A stretch of DNA of 57,199 bases, from the NCBI GenBank assembly GCA_900542305.1, contig UQMU01000011.1:1-57199 (forward strand), in the 5' to 3' direction. Of this stretch, positions 15,789 through 24,681 are shown in pieces. The position numbers and the translations under genes were made by a program. The stretch is from an uncultured Collinsella sp. GTDB lineage: Bacteria; Actinomycetota; Coriobacteriia; Coriobacteriales; Coriobacteriaceae. The notes below the pieces were generated by a model. The model worked only from the letters and a program-made list of their open reading frames with translations. It was not told the DNA's origin and searched no databases. Positions within the stretch are counted from its first letter, which is position 1. The number at the start of each line of letters is the position of its first letter.

Positions 15789-17015
15789 TTAGGCCTGGGC
15801 GGCGGCAGAGCTGGGACCCTGGACCTTTGCCCACGTCTTGAGCGACAGCGTATCGATCTCGATAAAGCCGGCGCTGGCCTTCTCGTCAAACGTGGTGTCG
15901 CGGTCGTAGGTAGCCAGACCGTAGTCGTAGAGGCTGAAGGGGCTCTTGCGGCCGACGACATGGCAGTTGCCCTTAAAGAACTTCAGGCGGACGGTGCCGG
16001 TCACGAACTTCTGGGTGTCGGCCATAAAGGCGTCGAGCGCGTTCTTGAGCGGGCTGTACCACTGGCCGTTATACACGGCGGTGGCCCAATCCTGCTCGAG
16101 CTTGATCTTGGTCTTGAGCAAGTCGCCCTCGACGCAAATGTCCTCGAGCGCCTTGTGGGCGGTGATGAGCGTCAGGGCGCCGGGAACCTCATAGCACTCG
16201 CGGCTCTTGAGGCCCACCAGACGGTCCTCAACCAGGTCGAGACGGCCAAAGCCGTTGTCGCCCGAAATCTTGTTGAGGGCGATGACGATCTCGGAGAGCT
16301 TCATCTTCTTGCCGTCGACGGCGACGGGCTTGCCGGCCTCAAACTCAATCTCGGTATACGTCGGGGTGTCGGGCGTGTCCTCGGGATTCTTGGTCATAAC
16401 CCAAGCGTCGTCGAGCGGCTCGTTCCAGGGATCCTCCAGGTGGCCGCACTCAATGGCACGACCCCACAGGTTGTCGTCGATGGAATAGGGGTTGTCGTTG
16501 GCACCCTCGGGAACCGGTACGTTGTGAGCGTGTGCATAGGCGACCTCGTCGGGACGGCACTTCAGATCCCACTCGCGAACCGGGGCGATAACCTTGAGCT
16601 CAGGGTCGAGGGCCTTGACGGCAGCCTCGAAGCGGACCTGGTCGTTACCCTTGCCGGTGCAGCCGTGGGCGACGTAGGTCGCGCCAAACTCGTGAGCGAC
16701 CTCGACAAGCTTCTTGGCGAGCAGCGGGCGAGACAGGGCGGAGAGCAGCGGGTACTTGTTCTCGTACATGGAGTTTGCAGCGATGGCCTTAGTCAGGAAC
16801 TCATCGGAGAACTCGTCGCGCAGGTCGAGTACCTGGCAATCGAGAACGCCAAGGTCAAGCGCCTTCTGCTTCTTGGCGTCCAGGCCGGTTTCCTCCTGGC
16901 CCACGTTGCCGCAAACGCAAACGACATCGAGATTCTTCTCGTCCTGGAGCCACTTGACACATACGGATGTATCAAGACCACCGGAATATGCGAGAACGAC
17001 TTTTTCCTTGCTCAT
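15789..17015 (-). CDS. argG: Argininosuccinate synthase
   Basis: A 408-residue ATP-dependent ligase joining citrulline and aspartate, the step before ArgH. The N-terminal PP-loop VVLAYSGGLDTSVC (residues 6-19) binds ATP. YVAHGCTGKGNDQVRFE and the NPYSIDDNLWGRAIECG block hold citrulline and aspartate contacts. The ATG at 17015 follows AAAGGAAA at about 8 nt and gives the normal N-terminus; the longer frame to 17066 does not. A leader ORF with arginine codons and alternative hairpins lies about 140-280 bp upstream, suggesting attenuation by arginine. Confidence 0.95.
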   Translation of the reverse strand: MSKEKVVLAYSGGLDTSVCVKWLQDEKNLDVVCVCGNVGQEETGLDAKKQKALDLGVLDCQVLDLRDEFSDEFLTKAIAANSMYENKYPLLSALSRPLLAKKLVEVAHEFGATYVAHGCTGKGNDQVRFEAAVKALDPELKVIAPVREWDLKCRPDEVAYAHAHNVPVPEGANDNPYSIDDNLWGRAIECGHLEDPWNEPLDDAWVMTKNPEDTPDTPTYTEIEFEAGKPVAVDGKKMKLSEIVIALNKISGDNGFGRLDLVEDRLVGLKSRECYEVPGALTLITAHKALEDICVEGDLLKTKIKLEQDWATAVYNGQWYSPLKNALDAFMADTQKFVTGTVRLKFFKGNCHVVGRKSPFSLYDYGLATYDRDTTFDEKASAGFIEIDTLSLKTWAKVQGPSSAAAQA

Positions 17016-17156
17016 GGCTGTTTCCTTTCGCCCTTGGTAGCTAGTTAGAACATCGGTCAGTTGCAAGTCATTTCAAGGTCATATACCGTGCAATATCAGG
17101 TTAAATAGCAAAAATCAGCACATACATGCCCTAGAAACATGCAGCAATGTCGTGCT

Positions 17157-17213
17157 AAAACCCAACGACCTCAAAATGACTCTGTTGAGGCGTTACGCCC
17201 CATAAGGACAGAG
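17157..17213 (-). promoter_or_regulatory. argG: Putative argG attenuator: antiterminator and terminator hairpins sharing one arm
   Basis: On the minus strand, hairpin 1 (17213-17180) pairs CTCTGT with ACAGAG and TGGGGCG with CGCCTCA around a TAA loop. Hairpin 2 (17194-17164) pairs AACG with CGTT and CCTCAA with TTGAGG, and is followed by GGGTTTT. The AACGCCTCA segment belongs to both, so only one can form. Hairpin 1 starts 7 nt after the leader-ORF stop, so a ribosome at that stop would cover its 5' arm and favour the terminator-like hairpin 2. Confidence 0.6.
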
Positions 17214-17220
17214 ACGATTG

Positions 17221-17295
17221 TTATCGTCGTCGGGAAATTGCGCGCTGGCGTCGGATGGCATTGTCTGCAGTAGTGATGATCTTTACGAACTGCAT
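17221..17295 (-). CDS. Arginine-rich leader peptide upstream of argG
   Basis: A 24-codon ORF read from the ATG at 17295 to a TAA at 17221. AAGGAG lies 6 nt before the start, a near-ideal ribosome site. The peptide begins MQFVKIITTADNA and ends IRRQRAISRRR, with six arginine codons in the last eleven; five are CGA or CGC after AT-richer codons, and the last three are all CGA. The peptide itself need not do anything: stalling at arginine codons when charged tRNA-Arg is low would control the hairpins that follow. Seen directly: ORF, ribosome site, codons. Inferred: attenuation. Confidence 0.65.
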   Translation of the reverse strand: MQFVKIITTADNAIRRQRAISRRR

Positions 17296-17569
17296 CTGCC
17301 TCTCCTTTCACCTATCGCCGGGCGCAATTCTAATATCGCAAACGGTACCTTTTCCTCGGTAAGCGGTTGTTTTTCCGTCTCCGTTTTCGATGGTCGCTAT
17401 ATTACGCTAAAGTGCCCGCAGCACAAGCGACAAATTCAAATTTCTGAAAAGTTTTTTCATTAGTTTGTGAATAGTGATGCAAATGCGCGCCAATCCTGCG
17501 AAAATACGGCCGACTACGAGTTGATGGTTATAACGTCTGAAACAAACTCGAAACGAAAGGCTCGCTTTT
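17296..17569. other. Divergent region between the argG leader and a HAD gene
   Basis: 274 bp, clearly more AT-rich than the flanks, without an ORF I can support. It must hold the argG leader promoter on the minus strand (TAGAAT at about 17328-17333 is a possible -10) and the HAD promoter on the plus strand (TATAAC near 17530). No -35 partner is convincing for either. Confidence 0.35.
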
Positions 17570-18397
17570 ATGCAAACTTACGAATCGGACGCCAATATCG
17601 GAAACATTAAGATTCTCGCCGTCGATATGGACAAGACGTTACTGACCGACGAGCGCGTGTTACCACAGGGTCTTGATGAGCGCCTGGACAAGCTCGCCGA
17701 CGCCGGCATCGTATTCTGCCCCGCCAGCGGACGTCCCGCCCCCAAGCTCGAGGAGATGTTCGAGAGCATCAAAAACCGCCTCGCCTTTTGTCCCGACAAC
17801 GGAGCGTGCGTGATCTATCGCGGCAGCTATATCTATAAGAGCAATATTGACGTGGAGCTGTATCAGCAGGTCTTGAGCCGTGCCTCGGAGGATCCTCGCG
17901 CTGTCCCCGTCCTGTGCTGCTTCGACGAGTTCTACGTGCTTGCCCGCGACCATCAATACCATGACGAGATCAGCGTCTACTACAACACAATCAACTACGT
18001 CGACAGCTTTGAGGGCATTGATTTCGAGTCCAACAAGATTTCGGTCTTCTTCCCCGGCTACGACGCCGAGCCCGCTTTCCGCGAGACCTATAGCCCCGAG
18101 TTCTCGGACAAGCTCTACGTCACCAACGCCGGGCGCGAGTGGATCGACTTTATGAACCTGGGCGTCGACAAGGGCGCCGGCGTCGCGCACCTGTGCGAGC
18201 AGCTCGGCATTGATATCGCCGATGCCGCCGCCGTGGGCGACACCTACAACGACATCCCCATGCTCGAGCGCGTCGGTCACAGCTTTATCGTGGACAATGC
18301 CGAGGAGCATATGAACGCGCATGCTAAGTGGCGCATTCCGAGCAACAACGACGGGGGCGTACTGACGCTCATCGACGCCATCTTGGCGGCTCGCTAG
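17570..18397 (+). CDS. HAD superfamily phosphatase, Cof type (IIB)
   Basis: A 275-residue cytoplasmic phosphatase related to, but clearly different from, the one at 507. Nucleophile motif VDMDKTLLTDE (residues 18-28), motif II in PASGRPAPKLEEM, a C2 cap in the middle, the motif III lysine in GVDKGAGVAHLCEQLG, and motif IV in AVGDTYNDIPMLERVGHSF. The ribosome site is GAAAGG, about 10 nt before the ATG. Substrate unknown; sugar phosphates or flavin nucleotides are common for the family. Confidence 0.87.
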   Translation: MQTYESDANIGNIKILAVDMDKTLLTDERVLPQGLDERLDKLADAGIVFCPASGRPAPKLEEMFESIKNRLAFCPDNGACVIYRGSYIYKSNIDVELYQQVLSRASEDPRAVPVLCCFDEFYVLARDHQYHDEISVYYNTINYVDSFEGIDFESNKISVFFPGYDAEPAFRETYSPEFSDKLYVTNAGREWIDFMNLGVDKGAGVAHLCEQLGIDIADAAAVGDTYNDIPMLERVGHSFIVDNAEEHMNAHAKWRIPSNNDGGVLTLIDAILAAR

Positions 18398-18417
18398 CCA
18401 TCCCATCGGGTCTGGCC

Positions 18418-18526
18418 GGGCGGCAGGGGTTAACTTTTCGCTCGGTCAGGTCCTGCGCAAGACGAAAGCCACATTAAGTGGCTTTCTTTGCGTGCGGAAT
18501 CTACGAAAAGTTAACCCCTGCCGCCC
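18418..18526. repeat. Long inverted repeat with an inner hairpin, after the HAD gene
   Basis: 23-bp perfect arms (18418-18440 and 18504-18526) share the core GGGGTTAACTTTT/AAAAGTTAACCCC. Inside, a second hairpin pairs GAAAGCCAC (18464-18472) with GTGGCTTTC (18478-18486), extended by CGCAA/TTGCG. The whole 109 bp can fold into one long two-part structure 20 nt after the HAD stop. It may end transcription or be a dispersed intergenic repeat. Confidence 0.8.
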
Positions 18527-18605
18527 GCCCAGGCCCTAGGTTCACCTGCTTGCCGCCAAGATGGCGTCTTGGGCGTCTAGATACTTGGCTGAATTTAATT
18601 GAATG

Positions 18606-18645
18606 AAGGGTGCCTCTTGTTGTTGAGGGGCACCCTTCTGTTTTG
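18606..18645. terminator. Terminator between convergent HAD gene and polA
   Basis: The 9-bp stem AAGGGTGCC with GGCACCCTT (18606-18614 and 18629-18637) is followed on the plus strand by CTGTTTTGG and on the minus strand by CATTCAATTAAATT. It could serve polA as well as read-through from the HAD gene. Confidence 0.6.
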
Positions 18646-18739
18646 GTTACTGTGGGACAAATTAATCAGTAGTGTTTGTCCCAAATCTTAAGTATGTGGA
18701 GGCTTGCGCTGTAGGCCAGTCTGCCTTATGGGCGTTTCC

Positions 18740-21487
18740 CTATTTGGCGTCCGCCCAGGTTATGCCAGTGCTGGCTTCGGCGATTAGGGGGACGCGGAGG
18801 TCTACTACGTGTTCCATGACGTCGCGGACCATGGTGGTTAGGCGCTCGACTTCGTCGACGGGGCACTCAAAGTCGAGTTCGTCGTGGACTTGTAGGATCA
18901 TGTGGGCGGCAAAGCCCTCTTCTTCCAGACGACGGCTTACGCGGGCCATGGCGATCTTGATGATGTCGGCGGCGGTGCCCTGCATGGGGTGGTTCATGGC
19001 CGTGCGCTCGCCAAAGCCGCGAAGCTGCGGATTTTTGGCCTTGAGCTCGGGAATATGGCGTCTGCGGCCATACATGGTCTCGGCATAGCCCGCCTGCTTG
19101 GCGCGCGCCACCACATTGTCGAGGAACGTGCGCACGCCCGGGTAGGCCTCGTAGTAGCGATCGATCATGTCGCGCGCCTCGGCCATCGAGATATGCAGCG
19201 ACTGCGACAGGCCGTAGGCCTGCTGGCCGTACACGATACCAAAGTTCACGGCCTTGGCGCGGCTGCGCAGGTCGGGAGTCACCTCGGACACCGGCACACC
19301 AAATACGCGCGCCGCCGTCTCGGCGTGGAAGTCCTCGCCCTCGTTAAAGGCGCGCACCAGGTGCTCGTCACCCGAAAGATGCGCGAGCAGGCGCAGCTCG
19401 ATCTGCGAGTAGTCCACCGCCAAAAAGACGCTTCCCTCGCCTGCCGAAAACGCCGTCTTGACGGTACGACCCAGCTCCGAGCGCGTCGGGATGTTCTGCA
19501 GATTCGGGTCGCTCGAAGACAGACGCCCCGTCGCGGTGATGGTCTGGTTGTACGTGGTGTGCACACGACCGTCGCCACGACGCAGCGGACCTAGCGTGTC
19601 CAGATAGGTCGACTTAATCTTGGACTTCTCGCGCCAGTCCAAAATCAGGCGCACGATCTCGTGGTCGCGGGCAAGGTCGCTCAACACCTTGGCGTTGGTC
19701 GAATAGTAGCCGCGCTTAGTCTTCTTGAGGCCCTTGGTCGGAAGCCCCATCACATCAAAGAGCACGTGCGACAGCTGCATGGGACTGCCAATATTAAAGG
19801 TCTCGTCACCTGCCAGGTCGCGAATGCTGCGCTCAACCTCGGCAATCTGGGTCGCCAGACCCTCGGACAGATTGCGCAGGCGGTCGGGGTCCACGAGCAT
19901 GCCCGCGCGCTCCATCTTGGCAAGCACCGGCACGAGTGGCATCTCGATGCCATCGAACACGTTGGCGGCATTCTCACGGGCCATGCGGTCACGCAGCGGT
20001 GTGACCAGCGCCAGCGTTAAGGCCGCCGTGCGAGCGGCGGGCGCAGGAGCGTCCTCACCAGCACCCTCCGCGCCGCGCGCCGCAGGCAGCGCCATCTGCA
20101 GATAGGTATCGGCCAGATATGCCTCATCGAACTCGGAGCGGTCGGAATCCAGCAGGTAGGCAGCGACCACGGTATCGAAGATACGCGTGGAATCGGCTGC
20201 CAGCGGATCCATGAGCTCGGGCTCAGAGGAATCGATGGGCGAAAGCTCGTGCAACAGCGCCTTCATGTCCGGGCTCGCCACGCGGCCCTCCATAAACAGA
20301 CGCGCGAGCACGCCGGCAATCACGCCGTGGGCGAAGTTGAAGCCCTCGACCTCAGCCGCCGCACCGCTGTCGCCCTCCTCGAGCGCGAACAGGCCCTTGG
20401 ACGTCGCCAGCCACAGCGTGCGCGTCAGTCCAAAGAGCGCGCCCTCTTCCTTGTCGTCGTCCACCACGGCGGCGACCCACTCACCGGCACCAATCGCACG
20501 GGAGATCTCAGCCGCAACGGCACCAAGCGCGTCAGCATCGCCGGCGGCCGCGCGAACCATCGCAGGCATCTCAAACACACTGGAGGCAGCAGCCCCGCCC
20601 TCGCCGCCGATCAGTGCCAAGAAACGGTTCTGCATGGCGGTGATACCAAGCGTACCCAGCGCCGCGGAAACCTCATCGGCAGAAAACGCCGGGAAGGACG
20701 TCGCCTCAAAATCGAGCTCAACGGGTGCATCGGTGCGGATGGTCGCCACCTTGCGACTCAGCAGCGCGTCGTCGATGTGCGCGCGCAGGTTTTCGCCCAT
20801 TTTGCCCTTGACCTCGTCGGCGTGTGCGATGACCTCGTCCAGGCTACCGTACTGTGCGATGAGCGCGCTCGCCTTTTTGGGGCCGATGCCCGGCACGCCG
20901 GGGATGTTATCGGACGTGTCGCCCTTCAGACCATAAAAGTCGGGCACGAGTGCCGGCGTGATGCCGTGATACAGATCGTCCACGCTCTCGGGCGTCATGA
21001 TCGCCACGTCGGACAGGCCCTTGCGGGTCGAGACCACGTTGACGTGCTCGGTCACGAGCTGATACATATCGCGATCACCGGTCACCAGCAGCATGTCACA
21101 GCCGGCCTGCTCGCCCAGGCGCGCCATAGTGCCCAGAATGTCATCGCCTTCCCAGCCCTCGGACTGCAAAATCGGCACGTTGAGCGCGGCGAGCAGCTCC
21201 TTAATCATGGGAAACTGTGCGTGCAGATCGGGGTCCATGGGCGGGCGCTGAGCCTTGTACTGCGGCAGCATCTCCATGCGCACGCGCGGCTTGCCCTTGT
21301 CAAACGCCACAACAACGCCGTCGGGATTAAAGGCGTCAATCATCTTGAGGAACATATTCAAAAAGCCAAAGATCGCGTTGGTGGGACGACCGTCCGGCGC
21401 GTTCATGGTCGGCGGCACGGCGTGGAAGGCGCGGTGCATGAGCGAGTTGCCGTCGATAACGGCAAAGGTGCGGCGCTTGTCAGACAT
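18740..21487 (-). CDS. polA: DNA polymerase I
   Basis: A 915-residue repair and Okazaki-fragment polymerase. Residues 1-290 are the 5'-3' exonuclease (FAVIDGNSLMHRAFH, GWEGDDILGT, LVTGDRDMYQL, YGLKGDTSDNIPGVPGIG). The middle domain around 320-480 lacks the DxE proofreading residues, as in Taq and Bacillus enzymes, so it is probably inactive. The polymerase domain has motif A DYSQIELRLLAH, motif B RSRAKAVNFGIVYG and motif C ILQVHDELDFECP. The ATG at 21487 has GAGGT at about 9 nt. The 3' end of the gene is unusually G/T-rich on the plus strand compared with the rest. Confidence 0.96.
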   Translation of the reverse strand: MSDKRRTFAVIDGNSLMHRAFHAVPPTMNAPDGRPTNAIFGFLNMFLKMIDAFNPDGVVVAFDKGKPRVRMEMLPQYKAQRPPMDPDLHAQFPMIKELLAALNVPILQSEGWEGDDILGTMARLGEQAGCDMLLVTGDRDMYQLVTEHVNVVSTRKGLSDVAIMTPESVDDLYHGITPALVPDFYGLKGDTSDNIPGVPGIGPKKASALIAQYGSLDEVIAHADEVKGKMGENLRAHIDDALLSRKVATIRTDAPVELDFEATSFPAFSADEVSAALGTLGITAMQNRFLALIGGEGGAAASSVFEMPAMVRAAAGDADALGAVAAEISRAIGAGEWVAAVVDDDKEEGALFGLTRTLWLATSKGLFALEEGDSGAAAEVEGFNFAHGVIAGVLARLFMEGRVASPDMKALLHELSPIDSSEPELMDPLAADSTRIFDTVVAAYLLDSDRSEFDEAYLADTYLQMALPAARGAEGAGEDAPAPAARTAALTLALVTPLRDRMARENAANVFDGIEMPLVPVLAKMERAGMLVDPDRLRNLSEGLATQIAEVERSIRDLAGDETFNIGSPMQLSHVLFDVMGLPTKGLKKTKRGYYSTNAKVLSDLARDHEIVRLILDWREKSKIKSTYLDTLGPLRRGDGRVHTTYNQTITATGRLSSSDPNLQNIPTRSELGRTVKTAFSAGEGSVFLAVDYSQIELRLLAHLSGDEHLVRAFNEGEDFHAETAARVFGVPVSEVTPDLRSRAKAVNFGIVYGQQAYGLSQSLHISMAEARDMIDRYYEAYPGVRTFLDNVVARAKQAGYAETMYGRRRHIPELKAKNPQLRGFGERTAMNHPMQGTAADIIKIAMARVSRRLEEEGFAAHMILQVHDELDFECPVDEVERLTTMVRDVMEHVVDLRVPLIAEASTGITWADAK

Positions 21488-21653
21488 ATTGAATACCTCG
21501 CTTTGGGCTGGGCACGGTTTGCTCACACCAGTTTACACGCTCCCCGCCCCGCGGCCACCGCACATCAGGCTTCCCTGCCGCCGCGGGCCCGCGCGTGATA
21601 CGATGGCTCACGGTACATCAACCAGCACGATCGATCCGAAAGGAGCCTGCGTC

Positions 21654-23051
21654 ATGGAACGTCCCTGCGCATGGAAAAAGTACACGCCACAGCAGATCGA
21701 AGAGCTCGAGGAGCTTTGCCGCGGCTATAAGCAGTTTTTGAGCGAGAACAAGACCGAGCGCCTGTGCGTCAAGACCGGTATCAAGATGGCCGAGGAGGCG
21801 GGCTACGTCAATCTGGAGACCGTGATCTCCGAGGGCCGCGCGCTCAAGGCCGGCGACAAGGTGTACGCCGCCAATCACGGCAAGGACCTTATGCTCGTCA
21901 ACCTGGGCACCGCCCCGCTCGAGCAGGGCTTTAACATCCTGGGCGCCCACGTGGACTCGCCGCGCCTGGACCTTAAGCAGAATCCCGCCTTCGAGGCCGG
22001 CGACATGGCCTACCTCGACACGCACTACTACGGCGGCGTCAAGAGCTACCACTGGGTAGCCTCCCCGCTCGCACTCGTGGGCGTCATCTGCAAAAAGGAC
22101 GGCACCACCGTCGACATCAACATCGGAGACAAGGCGGACGACCCGGTCTTTACCATCTCCGACCTGCTGATTCACCTCTCGAGCGAGCAGATGTCCAAGC
22201 CTGCCAAGGACGCCGTCGATGCCGAGATCCTCGACGTGATCGTAGGCGGCCGCCCCGTCAAGTTTGACGAGGACGACAAGGACGCCCCCAAGGAGCCCGT
22301 CAAGCAGATGTTCCTGGACATCCTCAAGGAGCAGTACGACGTCGAGGAGGAGGACTTCCTCTCCGCCGAGATCGAGGTCGTGCCCGCCGGCCCGGCCCGC
22401 GACATGGGCCTCGACCGCTCCATGATTCTGGGCTATGGCCACGACGACCGTGTCTGCGCCTATCCGTCCATGCTCGCCCAGATCGACGTCGCCAACGTGG
22501 AGCGCACGAGCATCACACTCATCGTCGACAAGGAGGAGATCGGTTCCGTGGGTGCCACCGGCATGACGAGCCGCTTCTTCGAGAACACCGTCGCCGAGAT
22601 CATGACGCTCGCCGGCGAGGATAGCCCGCTGGCCCTGCGCCGCGCACTCGCCCACAGCCGTATGCTCTCCTCTGACGTGTCCGCCGGCTTCGACCCGGGC
22701 TACGCCGGCAAGTTCGAAACTAAGAACGCAGCCTTTATGGGTCGTGGCCTGTGCTTTAACAAGTACACGGGCAGCCGCGGCAAGGGTGGCTCCAACGACG
22801 CCGACGCCGAGTATGTGGCCCTCGTCCGCGACATCATGGACGAGGCCGGCGTAGACTTCCAGACCTGCGAGCTCGGTCGCGTCAACGCGGGCGGCGGCGG
22901 CACCATCGCCTACATCATGGCCAAGTACGGCATGAACGTCATCGACTCCGGCGTTGCCGTCCTGTCCATGCACGCCCTGTGGGAGGTCGCCAACAAGGCC
23001 GACATCTACGAGGCCTACCGCGGCTACAAGGCCTTCCTCGAGCGCGCCTAA
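21654..23051 (+). CDS. M18 family zinc aminopeptidase
   Basis: A 465-residue cytoplasmic metallopeptidase removing N-terminal residues, often acidic ones in this family. Metal and catalytic residues: His99 in ILGAHVDSPRLD, Asp264 or 265 in YGHDDRVCA, the Glu pair 294-295 in VDKEEIGSVGATG, and His440 in VLSMHALWEV. Length and motif order match bacterial M18 enzymes. The ATG at 21654 follows AAAGGAG at 8 nt; the reading frame stays open far upstream, antisense to polA, but that part is not protein-like. It starts about 165 bp from the divergent polA start. Confidence 0.9.
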   Translation: MERPCAWKKYTPQQIEELEELCRGYKQFLSENKTERLCVKTGIKMAEEAGYVNLETVISEGRALKAGDKVYAANHGKDLMLVNLGTAPLEQGFNILGAHVDSPRLDLKQNPAFEAGDMAYLDTHYYGGVKSYHWVASPLALVGVICKKDGTTVDINIGDKADDPVFTISDLLIHLSSEQMSKPAKDAVDAEILDVIVGGRPVKFDEDDKDAPKEPVKQMFLDILKEQYDVEEEDFLSAEIEVVPAGPARDMGLDRSMILGYGHDDRVCAYPSMLAQIDVANVERTSITLIVDKEEIGSVGATGMTSRFFENTVAEIMTLAGEDSPLALRRALAHSRMLSSDVSAGFDPGYAGKFETKNAAFMGRGLCFNKYTGSRGKGGSNDADAEYVALVRDIMDEAGVDFQTCELGRVNAGGGGTIAYIMAKYGMNVIDSGVAVLSMHALWEVANKADIYEAYRGYKAFLERA

Positions 23052-23064
23052 CCAACCCTTCATC

Positions 23065-23140
23065 AGTTGCGGTGAAATACGGACTAAACTGGCCCATACA
23101 CGGCCAAAACAGACCGTATTCCACCGCAACTTCCTTTTTT
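23065..23140 (+). terminator. Very long terminator hairpin before yaaA
   Basis: AGTTGCGGTG pairs with CACCGCAACT, then AATACGG with CCGTATT, then TGGCC with GGCCA, making one interrupted stem of about 22 bp. It is followed by TTCCTTTTTT. It ends 15 nt before the yaaA start, so yaaA can only be reached by read-through or from a promoter inside the hairpin. Confidence 0.8.
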
Positions 23141-23155
23141 GGCAGAGGAGAGTCC

Positions 23156-23965
23156 ATGCTGCAGGTCATCATTTCGCCCGCCAAACAGATGCGCGCGGCC
23201 CAAGATGCTTTTGAAGTCCTGGGCATTCCGCCTTTTGCGCACGAGACGGCTCGCCTCCACCGCGCACTGCTAGATATCGAACGGGATGAAGGCAGCGGCG
23301 GCCTGCAGACACTATGGAACGTGAGCGACAGGCTGCTTACAACGTGCCTGGATACGCTTCACGAATTTATGCCCGTCCTGAGCGATGCCGACCTCACCGA
23401 TCCCGATATCGCGCGTCGAATCTCCCCCGCCGTCATGTCCTACCACGGCATCCAATACCAAAGCATGGAGCCCGAGGTCATGGATGCCGCACAGCTCGAC
23501 TGGCTGCAAAACCATCTCTGGATCCTCTCGGGCCTTTACGGATGCGTACGCCCCTTCCATGCCGTTGAACCGTATCGGCTGGAGATGGGCGCGAAGCTTG
23601 CCGTCGACGGCGCCCGAGACCTCTACGCGTTTTGGGGCGACAGGCTCGCACGGGCTATCGCTCCGGCAGACTCCAACGCTACGATCGTCAACCTTGCCAG
23701 CGTGGAATACGCCAAAGCCGTTCTGACCCGCCTCACCACCGATGCCACGGTCGTCACATGTCTCTTTGGCGAAGGCGTCCGCAACGGCAAGCCCATCCAA
23801 CGGTCGACCGCCAGCAAAAAAGCGCGCGGCTCCATGGTGCGCTGGATGGCAGAAAACAAACTCGTGGATGCAAGCGAACTTACCGCATTCAACATCGGCT
23901 ATCGTCACATCCCCGAGCTTTCAGACAAAAACACCCTGGTTTTCATGAACGCGCAGGCACAATAG
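23156..23965 (+). CDS. yaaA: YaaA family peroxide-stress protein
   Basis: A 269-residue member of the YaaA/DUF328 family, which in E. coli limits free iron during peroxide stress and has a DNA-binding fold. Family marks: ISPAKQM at residues 6-12, VMSYHGIQYQ near 100, LWILSGLYGCVRPFHAVEPYR (read as LSGLYGCVRPF then EPYRLEMG), YAFWGD, NLASVEYAK, KKARGSMVRWM and FNIGYR. GAGGAG lies 5 nt before the ATG. Its position behind a strong terminator hairpin is unusual and hints at regulated read-through. Confidence 0.9.
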   Translation: MLQVIISPAKQMRAAQDAFEVLGIPPFAHETARLHRALLDIERDEGSGGLQTLWNVSDRLLTTCLDTLHEFMPVLSDADLTDPDIARRISPAVMSYHGIQYQSMEPEVMDAAQLDWLQNHLWILSGLYGCVRPFHAVEPYRLEMGAKLAVDGARDLYAFWGDRLARAIAPADSNATIVNLASVEYAKAVLTRLTTDATVVTCLFGEGVRNGKPIQRSTASKKARGSMVRWMAENKLVDASELTAFNIGYRHIPELSDKNTLVFMNAQAQ

Positions 23966-23988
23966 GCCCGCCGTTTCCAAACACCCCG

Positions 23989-24510
23989 TTACTCCGCCAA
24001 GCCATCGGCCTTTGCAATCCCGTTTGTCGAACCGTCCTGATAGACAATCTTGACGTGCTCAACCTCGGACACCGCAACACCCGTCGGAGGCTCCAGACGC
24101 CATTCCGTCAGGGCGATATCCATGGTCGTGGGCACATCTCCTTGATCTTTGAGCTTCACCGTGAGCGTTTTGAGTGCCGCGTCAAACGTCACGCGCTCGA
24201 GCTCTTCACCTGGAATGGACCCACCACTCAGCTGCAACTGCACAAACTCATCGCGCGGGTACCAATAATCGCCCGGAACGGCGAGCGTATTGGCATTACC
24301 GCCAGTACTCCTCACCGTCATAATCGGTAGGCTATCATCAGCCTCAAACTCCCAGGCAGCGCCGCCGCGACCGCCAAACGTCCAAATACAAAAGGCAATC
24401 ACCAACACGGCAAGCACCGCAAAACCAATCGCGACAAGGCCATGGTGCGCACGGCTTTCCTCGGTCGACACATCCCACTGCATCTCTCGATATAGATGCT
24501 TGTCTTCCAT
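23989..24510 (-). CDS. Membrane-anchored protein of unknown function
   Basis: A 173-residue protein with a cytoplasmic head (MEDKHLYREMQWDVSTEE), one membrane helix at about 26-46 (VAIGFAVLAVLVIAFCIWTF) and an external beta-rich domain of about 120 residues with several Val/Thr-rich strands, ending KADGLAE. GGAGG lies 7 nt before the ATG. It reads away from thiC, so its promoter shares the short region with the thiC riboswitch. No family recognised. Confidence 0.7.
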   Translation of the reverse strand: MEDKHLYREMQWDVSTEESRAHHGLVAIGFAVLAVLVIAFCIWTFGGRGGAAWEFEADDSLPIMTVRSTGGNANTLAVPGDYWYPRDEFVQLQLSGGSIPGEELERVTFDAALKTLTVKLKDQGDVPTTMDIALTEWRLEPPTGVAVSEVEHVKIVYQDGSTNGIAKADGLAE

Positions 24511-24581
24511 GTTCGCCTCCTCACGGGCACGCTCGTTAGGCCAATCGTACCCATTCGAGCTATACTTGAGCCCATTACATA

Positions 24582-24675
24582 AACGGGGGGCTTGCAGGAC
24601 AAGACGGCAGGCTGAGATTGGGCGCGCCCGCCCTGACCCGCAAACCTGATATGGGTAATGCCAACGAAGGGAGCC
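24582..24675 (+). ncRNA. TPP riboswitch (THI element) upstream of thiC
   Basis: Contains the thi-box signatures in the right order: GGGGGGCTTGC, then GGCTGAGATTGGG, then GACCCGCAAACCTGATA, then GGGTAATGCCAACGAAGGGAG next to the start. Thiamin pyrophosphate binding is known to turn such genes off. The element ends in the thiC ribosome site (AAGGGAG), so control at translation initiation is likely. TATACT at 24561-24566 could be the promoter -10. Confidence 0.93.
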
Positions 24676-24681
24676 GTGCCA

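Noticed and set aside
21255..21653. N-terminal extension of the M18 aminopeptidase
   Set aside because: It overlaps the start of polA, has no ribosome site, and the enzyme's normal N-terminus begins at 21654.
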